From JBHJHK01 sp050330975 (lineage in GTDB: Bacteria; Pseudomonadota; Gammaproteobacteria; Competibacterales; Competibacteraceae), in contig JBHJHK010000228.1 of assembly GCA_050330975.1 (NCBI GenBank), forward strand, positions 1-11,747: a stretch of 11,747 nucleotides of DNA, read 5' to 3'. Both the position numbers and the translations under genes were made by a program. The notes under the pieces were generated by a model, which ran no database searches, was not told the DNA's origin, and saw only the letters and a list, made by a program, of their open reading frames with translations. Within the stretch, counting starts at the first letter, position 1. The number at the start of each line of letters is the position of its first letter. Positions 6,911 through 11,747 of the stretch are shown here, one piece after another.

Positions 6911-9367
6911 TTAGCGGACGCTGGCGTCCAAAGTGGCCACGGTGGAGGCCCCCACGGTGGTCACGTCTTCGGCGGCGGCGCCGGCGGCGGTGATCTGAAA
7001 TTGATAGGTGCCCGCGGCGCGCAGCTCGATGACGGCACTCACCAAGCCATCGACGTTGGTGATGCCAAAGGGGCCAAACTGGTTCGGGGTAAAGGTGGTG
7101 GAAAACGCCCCCGGAGCCACCAACCCCCGCACGCCAATGGCCACATCGGCGATGGGAGCGCCGTCTTGATCCCGCACCGACAAAGCGACAACACAGCTAT
7201 CCACGTCTTCGTTCAGAGCGGCAATACCCGTGCCGGGGGTACAGGCAATGCCGTCGATGTTGACGTTGGCGGTGCGCACCACCGCCGGCTCCCGCTGGGG
7301 ATTTTCCTCCACGGGCACGGAGCTCCTCAGGGGAATACCCGACAGATATTCCGGGGCCAAGGCCACGGTCTCGGGGTTGAGGACCGTGGTCAGCACCGCT
7401 GGCGACGGGGTCACGAGCCCGGTGGGCAGCGTCAGCAAGTCTTCGTAGCGGGCCAACACCTGGTTCAACCGGTCGACGACAAACAAGTCCTCGCCGTCGA
7501 AGGCGATGTCCACGGGGTCGTTCAACGCGCCACTGTCTTGCAACACACTGCGCACTTCCGTGGCCCCATCGGCGTCGCCCGCCCGGTCGATGATCACAAT
7601 GGCGCCATCGAAGGCGACGCCCTCGTCGCCGATGTCGCTCAGGACCAATCGATCCAAACTCGCCAGATAGTCGATCCCCCGCAGTTCAGAGGTGATGGGG
7701 TCGCCGTCAAAGGTGGGCTCGATGAGGCGACTGGGGGTACTGCGGTCGAGGTCGCCGCTGTAGTCGTCGTAGACGGCCACCCGCCCGTCTCCCAGGGCCA
7801 CAAACAGTAGGTCGGTGATGGGGTCGGAGTCGACGGCGAAGGGCTGCCCCACCCCGCGCATATCGATGGTGCCCAAGGGGGCGGTATTGCCCAACACACA
7901 GGGGCTAAAGGCGTAGACCGCCGGCAGGTCGGCGGCGGCGTCGGCCACCAGCAACAGGGCGGGTTCATCGGCGATCTCCACGCCCCGGGGCTGGCGCAAC
8001 TGGGTGGCGGCACCGACGATGAGTCGGTCGCGGCTGGTGGTGAAGCTGCCGTCGCTGCGGCTCTCCGCCAGGCGGTTGATCACCGCCACCCCGCCACCGG
8101 CGCCGGTGTCAAAGGTGATATAGGCGTCGCCAGTCTGGTCGAACACCAGGTCCTGGACCCGGGCATCGGCGGCAAAGCTGGTCAAGGCGGTACTGCCGTC
8201 GCTGGTGAAGCGCACGGTAAATCCCCCGGTGCGGTCGGGGTCGGCGGCCAAGTCGGGATTGCCCCCCACCACCACGGAGCCGATGGCGATGTTGGCGTTT
8301 TCGATGTCGGTCCCGTCGGGGCGCAGGGGCTGGCGCCCCTCGAGGACCATGGATAGGGGGTTGCTGGCCCCCTGGTTCACCAGGTCGGGGGCGCGGTCGA
8401 AAAACGGCTGGGTGGTGGCCAAAAAGATGCCGTTGAGGCCGTCAAACAGGGTCAATTCGTCGGTGAGGGGGTCGGCCACCAGGACGGTTTGATCCACCAA
8501 TACCACGTCGCTGGGGTTGGCCAGGCGGGTGGTCAACCCCCGCAGTACGATGTTGGGATTGACCGCCCCCCGGGCGGTGCGGGCATTGTTGAAGAAGTAC
8601 AAACTGCCGTCTTGGGCAAAATCTGGCCCCTGGATGCTCTCGTCGGCCCCCAGGTCCGCCACCACCAGGCGGTCTCTGGTGGGGTCGAAGGCCACGCCCT
8701 GGATGTTGGTGGCCATGGGGGTGCCGTTGACATCGGCGGGGATCAAACGGCTGATGGCGCTGTCGGCCAGGCCAAAGCCGCCGAAGACGTAGTCGTCGAT
8801 GACCCCTACGGTGCCGTCGCTCAAGGCGATGAACAGCCGGTCTTCCGTTTCGTCGTAGGTCAGATCTCTCGGCAGGGCCGGCAGCGGGGTCTGGGCCACG
8901 GGCTGGACGATGCCCCCGGCGGCGGTGCCGTGGACCGTCAAGGTGGGAGCGTTTTTATTGGCGACGATCAAAAAGCCCGCCTGGTGGGCGATTACCGCAC
9001 TCACCGGGGTGGACAGACCCGTCACCCGCTCTTCGCCATCGCCCCCCAACCGGCGATCGCGCTGGGAATCAAAACTGCCCCCCAGACGGTCACCGACCCG
9101 GCACACGACGCTCACACTGCCCAGGGGATTGCCCGCTTCGCCTTCGCCGGCGTGGTACAAGTTGTTGAGCACGTCCAGTTCCACGCCGCCGACCAGGCCC
9201 GTGGAAAAGCTCCCGTTGCCGTTGAACGACCCACTCACCTGGGCGACTTCGCCGTCGGTATTGCCGATGTAGAGGGTCTGTTGAGCCATGACTGGGGCAC
9301 TGGCCACCAGCATCGCGGCGAGGATCGCTGCGGGTCGCTTGCTGTCGCCGACCGGATGGATTGTCAT
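6911..9367 (-). CDS. large secreted beta-propeller protein with C-terminal Ig-like domain
   Basis: 818 aa. The start at 9367 has AAGGAG seven bases upstream and exposes a Sec signal peptide (hydrophobic ILAAMLVASA, cleavage probably after VMA-28). The mature part is rich in Asp, Gly, Val and Leu, with repeating motifs such as DRLFIALSDGTVGVIDDY (around 193) and DLLFVALGDGRVAVYDDY (around 536). These resemble NHL/WD40-type blades with DxxxDxLxVA/GxVxVxD signatures. Two blocks of about 130 residues (168-300 and 510-640) look like an internal duplication. Residues 725-818 (CVVALSVRDQDGAPIADVAI, later AGTYQFQITAAG) look like an Ig-like/Big_1-type fold. Four cysteines were noticed; no membrane anchor or lipobox was seen. 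It is likely periplasmic or exported, and its ligand is unknown. It lies upstream of the M48-kinase-GNAT group on the same strand. Confidence 0.75.
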   Translation of the reverse strand: MTIHPVGDSKRPAAILAAMLVASAPVMAQQTLYIGNTDGEVAQVSGSFNGNGSFSTGLVGGVELDVLNNLYHAGEGEAGNPLGSVSVVCRVGDRLGGSFDSQRDRRLGGDGEERVTGLSTPVSAVIAHQAGFLIVANKNAPTLTVHGTAAGGIVQPVAQTPLPALPRDLTYDETEDRLFIALSDGTVGVIDDYVFGGFGLADSAISRLIPADVNGTPMATNIQGVAFDPTRDRLVVADLGADESIQGPDFAQDGSLYFFNNARTARGAVNPNIVLRGLTTRLANPSDVVLVDQTVLVADPLTDELTLFDGLNGIFLATTQPFFDRAPDLVNQGASNPLSMVLEGRQPLRPDGTDIENANIAIGSVVVGGNPDLAADPDRTGGFTVRFTSDGSTALTSFAADARVQDLVFDQTGDAYITFDTGAGGGVAVINRLAESRSDGSFTTSRDRLIVGAATQLRQPRGVEIADEPALLLVADAAADLPAVYAFSPCVLGNTAPLGTIDMRGVGQPFAVDSDPITDLLFVALGDGRVAVYDDYSGDLDRSTPSRLIEPTFDGDPITSELRGIDYLASLDRLVLSDIGDEGVAFDGAIVIIDRAGDADGATEVRSVLQDSGALNDPVDIAFDGEDLFVVDRLNQVLARYEDLLTLPTGLVTPSPAVLTTVLNPETVALAPEYLSGIPLRSSVPVEENPQREPAVVRTANVNIDGIACTPGTGIAALNEDVDSCVVALSVRDQDGAPIADVAIGVRGLVAPGAFSTTFTPNQFGPFGITNVDGLVSAVIELRAAGTYQFQITAAGAAAEDVTTVGASTVATLDASVR

Positions 9368-9451
9368 GCCATACTCCTTGTGGATGTCCAACGGGGCTCT
9401 TATCCGCGACACGGCGCCGTCGCCCCGAGGTCAGTGGCCAGGGTGGTGCTC

Positions 9452-9466
9452 CCATGGCGCCGTCCC
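9452..9466. repeat. 15-bp repeated element, copy 1
   Basis: ccatggcgccgtccc is identical to 10206-10220. This copy lies about 85 bases ahead of the propeller gene, close to where the candidate promoter would start transcription. The other copy spans the start codon of the RDD gene. The core GGCGCC is self-complementary. It may be a protein-binding site or chance in GC-rich DNA. Confidence 0.4.
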
Positions 9467-9472
9467 GGTGGT

Positions 9473-9501
9473 AATGTATCCCAATGGCAACGCCCTGATA
9501 A
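9473..9501 (-). promoter_or_regulatory. candidate sigma-70-type promoter for the propeller gene
   Basis: On the minus strand TTATCA (9501-9496) and TACATT (9478-9473) are 17 bases apart, each matching four of six consensus positions, in an otherwise GC-rich gap. Transcription would begin near 9466, giving a leader of about 100 bases. The rest of the 284-base gap (9368-9651) shows no gene-like ORF. Confidence 0.35.
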
Positions 9502-9620
9502 GCCCATGGGTCTGGGTATTTGCCCCATGTGTGGCAACGGGGCAACAGCAAACCGCACCACGATCCCCCCCACCCCTGGCCGCCGTCCTCCAGTCAAGGG
9601 CTTGGGTCAGCTCGAGGTCC

Positions 9621-9633
9621 CGGGGAAACCCCG
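9621..9633 (-). terminator. small stem-loop after the RDD gene
   Basis: CGGGG-AAA-CCCCG is a perfect five-base stem with a three-base loop, about 20 bases downstream of the RDD stop (9652). A second short inverted repeat, CAAAC-C-GTTTG (9635-9645), lies between them. There is no T-run, so it is at best a weak terminator. Confidence 0.35.
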
Positions 9634-9651
9634 ACAAACCGTTTGCCACAA

Positions 9652-10209
9652 TTAGCCTCGGTCGACGACCGTCGTGGTGTTCGACCACAAGTCACTCCAA
9701 CTTCTGCCCCGGGGGTCCCACCATACCCACCACAGGCCAAGACCCAGACACATCACGGCCAAGAGCCCCGCCAAAAAGCGCTGGAGAGCACGACGCCAGG
9801 TCACGGGACTATCGCCGGGGCCACAAACGCGGATTTTCCAAGACCGCATCCCCAGGGTTTGGCCACCATGGGTCCAGAAAAACCCGTAGAAGCCGAAGGT
9901 GATGCACACCAGATAACTCTGGTACAGGGGCCCCGCCAAAGGGGGACCGGCATCCCCCGTGGGGGAAGACAGCTGACCGACCAGCCCCAAGGCGGCCAAT
10001 GCCAACCCACTGGCGGCGATCCACACCGCCAGCAACAACAACCCGTCGTAGAGCAGCGCCCCCAGGCGCCGCCCCACCCCCGCCGGTGGCAAACCCCTCG
10101 ACACAGGGGAAGCGGGTTCTGTGGAGCGACTATAATGGACCGTAGCGGGGTGCCCAACGCCCCGGTCGGCGGCGGGGGGAGGCCGGCGGTTGGAGGGGTT
10201 ATCCACCAT
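9652..10209 (-). CDS. RDD-family integral membrane protein
   Basis: 185 aa. After a Pro-rich, low-complexity N-terminus (1-43) comes the RDD signature VGRRLGALLYDGLLLL, with Arg47/Arg48 and Asp55 at the start of the first membrane helix (about 52-72). A second helix lies at about 98-113 (YLVCITFGFYGFFWT), then the conserved GGQTLGMRSWKIRV loop, a third helix at about 145-163, and the closing DPRGRSWSDLWSNT, where the family's C-terminal Asp/Arg residues lie. RDD proteins are small polytopic inner-membrane proteins, some implicated in transport or ion homeostasis; the function here is unknown. The ATG at 10209 has AGGGA eight bases upstream. Because homology begins near residue 43, a later GTG start at residue 36 cannot be excluded. 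It is divergent from the DUF2173 operon. Confidence 0.85.
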   Translation of the reverse strand: MVDNPSNRRPPPAADRGVGHPATVHYSRSTEPASPVSRGLPPAGVGRRLGALLYDGLLLLAVWIAASGLALAALGLVGQLSSPTGDAGPPLAGPLYQSYLVCITFGFYGFFWTHGGQTLGMRSWKIRVCGPGDSPVTWRRALQRFLAGLLAVMCLGLGLWWVWWDPRGRSWSDLWSNTTTVVDRG

Positions 10210-10220
10210 GGCGCCGTCCC
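10206..10220. repeat. 15-bp repeated element, copy 2
   Basis: Identical to 9452-9466 (ccatggcgccgtccc). Here it covers the RDD start codon and spans most of the ribosome-binding region on the minus strand. Confidence 0.4.
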
Positions 10221-10247
10221 TGGGGCGCCGAATCCCAGCGCCAAAAG

Positions 10248-10263
10248 TCTCTGAGATCAGAGA
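10248..10263. promoter_or_regulatory. perfect inverted repeat, candidate operator
   Basis: TCTCTGA-GA-TCAGAGA has two perfect 7-base arms with a 2-base spacer. It sits between the divergent RDD (start 10209) and DUF2173 (start 10310) genes, 47 bases before the latter. Dyads of this size and position are typical of sites for dimeric repressors or activators. The cognate regulator is unknown and none is encoded in this window. Confidence 0.45.
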
Positions 10264-10272
10264 TCTGTTCGA

Positions 10273-10308
10273 CCCCCAAAGGAGGATAATCCCCCAAAGG
10301 AGGATAAC
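10273..10308 (+). repeat. tandem duplication of an 18-bp Shine-Dalgarno unit
   Basis: CCCCCAAAGGAGGATAAT (10273-10290) is followed at once by the same 18 bases with a final C (10291-10308). Each copy has a strong AAAGGAGG. Only the second is well placed, six bases before ATG 10310; the first lies 24 bases upstream and has no start codon of its own. Confidence 0.9.
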
Positions 10309-10309
10309 C

Positions 10310-10681
10310 ATGAATCTCATTGCCCAACTCATGTCCCGCACCGGCGTCGTCGCCGCGGGTCACTACGCCCTGCGAGGCGACCGCTACCAGTGCAAAGGGC
10401 CCTTGAGCGGCGAACAGGGACGGCTGTTGGCGTTGATTTGCCGCACCACCAGTAGTGGCGTGGGCAGTCAGAGTCAACTCGCCGCCACCACCGGTGATGG
10501 CGGCCAACACCTAGCCCCCCTGCGGGGCTGGATCCTCCGCGGCCCAGGGGGCGCGCTGTGCGTGGTCGACGACCACTTTTGCTGGGTTCGCCATGGCCAT
10601 GGTCTCGATGATGTCGTTGCTGTCCTGAAGGGGAGCGCCCCCCAGGGAGCCCCCGACGGCACCCCGGAGGATCGTCCGTGA
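10310..10681 (+). CDS. DUF2173-like small protein, first of three
   Basis: 123 aa. The start is certain: AAAGGAGG lies six bases before ATG 10310. The protein reads MNLIAQLMSRTGVVAAGHY, then GDRYQCKGPL, a central helix (GRLLALICRTTSSG) and PLRGWILRGPGGALCVVDDH. This follows the DUF2173 pattern of a GVVAAG-type strand, a long helix containing Cys and a GWxL-G strand before a final hydrophobic strand. The fold is probably a small alpha/beta, roadblock-like unit. No signal peptide or membrane segment is seen, so it is cytoplasmic. It is more diverged than the second copy. Its stop overlaps the next gene's GTG start (GTGA), giving translational coupling. The family assignment is by eye. Confidence 0.75.
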   Translation: MNLIAQLMSRTGVVAAGHYALRGDRYQCKGPLSGEQGRLLALICRTTSSGVGSQSQLAATTGDGGQHLAPLRGWILRGPGGALCVVDDHFCWVRHGHGLDDVVAVLKGSAPQGAPDGTPEDRP

Positions 10682-11076
10682 CGGCGCTGGACCGACTGAC
10701 GGCCCTCAAGGGGGTTCTGGCGGCCTTCGATTTCGGTGCCGATGGCAGCCTGGGCTCCCACGTCATCCGCGATTCCAGTCGCCTGGACGCCGAGGCCCTC
10801 CAGTCCTTGGCCCACCTGTGCGCCGCCAACTTCCACCTCGCCGCCCTCCAGGGGCGAGGTTGGCGGCGGGTCACAGGGTTAGAGGGCTTCGATCCGGTGC
10901 AAAGTTTCACCCTCATCGGCATGGATTGGTCGGTGATCATGGATGTTCCCCCGACCTCCTCGCCCTTGAGCCAAGGGGAATCCACCTTCCACCGGGCGGT
11001 GGTCATCTCCAACCGCGAGGGCAGTTTTGATGCCGTCAACGCAGCTTTGCAACCCCCAGAGGATCGGCGCGGGTGA
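10678..11076 (+). CDS. DUF2173-family small protein, second of three
   Basis: 132 aa, GTG start at 10678 inside the GTGA overlap with the preceding stop. This is the clearest family member: LTALKGVLAAFDFGADGSL, then LDAEALQSLAHLCAANFHLA with the characteristic CAAN, then GWRRVTGLEGFDPVQSFTLI and MDWSVIM. Residues about 90-110 (PPTSSPLSQGES) look like an insertion loop before the last strand VVISNREGSFDAVNAAL. It is a soluble cytoplasmic protein. DUF2173 proteins are widespread in proteobacteria, but to my knowledge their function is not established. Having two relatives on either side suggests the three products form a heteromeric complex; this is inference. Confidence 0.8.
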   Translation: MTALDRLTALKGVLAAFDFGADGSLGSHVIRDSSRLDAEALQSLAHLCAANFHLAALQGRGWRRVTGLEGFDPVQSFTLIGMDWSVIMDVPPTSSPLSQGESTFHRAVVISNREGSFDAVNAALQPPEDRRG

Positions 11077-11405
11077 TTCGCCGATTGCTGCTCCACGAGG
11101 GAGTCATCGCCACCTGTCTGTTGCGGGACGATGGGGCATTGGTAGAGGGTTATGGTCTCATCGATCGCGAAGCCCTCCAAGCCCTGGGCCACTTCGCCCA
11201 CCACTACCGGCGCCTGCTCCAGGCCAACGTCGACCAGTTCGCCCTGTTCACCGGCCGCCGGGGGTTCGCACCTCCCCAGGGCTTTTACCTCAAGGGGGAA
11301 CACTTGAGCGTCGTGGGCGTGTCGGCCATCGTCTGCCTGGTGGAGACCCAGCACACCGCCATCGACCCCCTACTCGTCGATGTCCGGGAAATCGCCCACT
11401 GGTAA
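11073..11405 (+). CDS. DUF2173-like small protein, third of three
   Basis: 110 aa, GTG start at 11073, again within a GTGA overlap with the preceding stop. It keeps the same order of elements: LLLHEGVIATCLLRDDGALV, helix DREALQALGHFAHHYRRLL, GRRGFAPPQGFYLKGEHL and SVVGVSAIVCLVE, ending in a short tail DPLLVDVREIAHW. The helix has Tyr/His instead of CAAN. No signal peptide or membrane helix is seen. It is the last gene of the operon; the gap to fabA contains hairpins and a separate promoter. Confidence 0.75.
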   Translation: MIRRLLLHEGVIATCLLRDDGALVEGYGLIDREALQALGHFAHHYRRLLQANVDQFALFTGRRGFAPPQGFYLKGEHLSVVGVSAIVCLVETQHTAIDPLLVDVREIAHW

Positions 11406-11440
11406 CCCCGGGGTCGGGCATGCTCGCCGGCGCTGTTTTG

Positions 11441-11461
11441 GTGGGGATGGCAACCCCCCAC
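11441..11461 (+). terminator. stem-loop between DUF2173 operon and fabA
   Basis: GTGGGG (11441-11446) pairs with CCCCAC (11456-11461) around a nine-base loop, about 40 bases after the last DUF2173 stop. The palindrome ACCCCGGGGT lies directly at that stop (11405-11414). There is no strong T-run after the stem, so termination efficiency is uncertain. Confidence 0.4.
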
Positions 11462-11497
11462 AGCGGGGTACCTGGGGGAAAAATTCAACAGATGGCC

Positions 11498-11526
11498 TTG
11501 TCAGACCGTGAACTTTACCTTATTTT
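11498..11526 (+). promoter_or_regulatory. sigma-70-type promoter for fabA
   Basis: TTGTCA (11498-11503; five of six matches to TTGACA) is followed after exactly 17 bases by TATTTT (11521-11526; four of six), in an AT-rich island amid GC-rich DNA. Transcription would start near 11533, downstream of the ATG at 11492, so the coding region should begin at a later ATG. Confidence 0.5.
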
Positions 11527-11614
11527 AGCTGGTTTGTTGCACCTGGACCCTTTCCCCCTCGATCGACGAGTGTCGGAGGAACTGACCCCCTCGATGGAAG
11601 AGGGCAAAGCTTCC

Positions 11615-11747
11615 ATGGCTTTTGGTAACGCCACACCCGACCCACGCCCCCAAGCCCCCTGGAATGCGCTTGTGCCCCGCCAACACGCCTTCAGTCGCGA
11701 AGAACTCCTCGCCTGTGCCCGCGGTGAACTCTTTGGCCCCGGCAACC
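11615..11747 (+). CDS. fabA: 3-hydroxydecanoyl-ACP dehydratase/isomerase FabA, N-terminal fragment
   Basis: Only the first part is in the window; the frame is open to the end. The stretch HAFSREELLACARGELFGPGN matches the conserved FabA N-terminus (YxxEDLLAxGRGELFGxGN), which comes just before the LPAPxMLMxDR motif that would lie outside the window. FabA dehydrates 3-hydroxydecanoyl-ACP and isomerises the product to the cis-3 form, starting unsaturated fatty-acid synthesis in the cytoplasm. The frame is open back to ATG 11492, but the first 30-odd codons are AT-rich, overlap a good promoter and are unlike FabA. The starts at 11594 (GGAGGA, 13 bases away) and 11615 (GAGGG, 10 bases away) are the realistic choices. 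The catalytic His is not visible, so activity cannot be judged. Confidence 0.8.
   Translation, partial: MAFGNATPDPRPQAPWNALVPRQHAFSREELLACARGELFGPGN

Noticed and set aside
8489..9655. Long plus-strand open frame (388 codons) opposite the propeller gene
   Set aside because: It is the shadow of the minus-strand gene in GC-rich DNA; composition is Gly/His/Gln/Val-rich without motifs, while the minus-strand product has a signal peptide and repeats.
10131..10136. Exact TATAAT on the plus strand upstream of the DUF2173 operon
   Set aside because: No acceptable -35 lies 16-18 bases upstream and the hexamer falls within the N-terminal codons of the RDD gene; possible but unsupported.

Overview
The window is GC-rich (mostly G or C at third codon positions, with frequent GGG, CCC and TTG codons) and densely coding. 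A partial FabA-type dehydratase at the right end, three DUF2173-type small proteins and classical lipoprotein signals suggest a high-GC Gram-negative proteobacterium. A lithotrophic or sulfur-metabolising lineage is possible but is only inferred. The left edge is a run of 17 G that could be an assembly or sequencing artefact.

Left part (1-3369): a lipoprotein with Sel1-like repeats and a coiled coil reads leftward off the window. Divergent from it is a 766-residue secreted protein with a caspase-like peptidase domain, a helical TPR-like middle and a C-terminal FGE/SUMF1-type (C-type-lectin-like) domain.

Centre (3389-9367, all minus strand, read right to left): a large secreted beta-propeller protein with an Ig-like tail, then a tightly packed group made of an M48 zinc-protease lipoprotein, a membrane Ser/Thr kinase with its own C-terminal FGE domain, and a GNAT acetyltransferase. 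The kinase-GNAT end converges on the caspase gene with only 19 bases between the stops. The window therefore holds two signalling-type enzymes, a caspase-like protease and a Hanks-type kinase, each joined to an FGE-fold domain that lacks both cysteines needed for formylglycine synthesis. Predicted topology puts both FGE domains outside the cytoplasm. With the envelope protease, Sel1 lipoprotein and propeller, this looks like an envelope-sensing, stress or conflict module. That is inference and no published system is claimed.

Right part (9652-11747): an RDD-family membrane protein on the minus strand; a divergent intergenic region with a 16-base inverted repeat and a perfectly placed but duplicated Shine-Dalgarno unit; three successive DUF2173-like genes joined by GTGA start/stop overlaps; then a promoter and the start of fabA, cut by the window end.

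No tRNA, rRNA, CRISPR array, insertion sequence or reverse transcriptase was seen.
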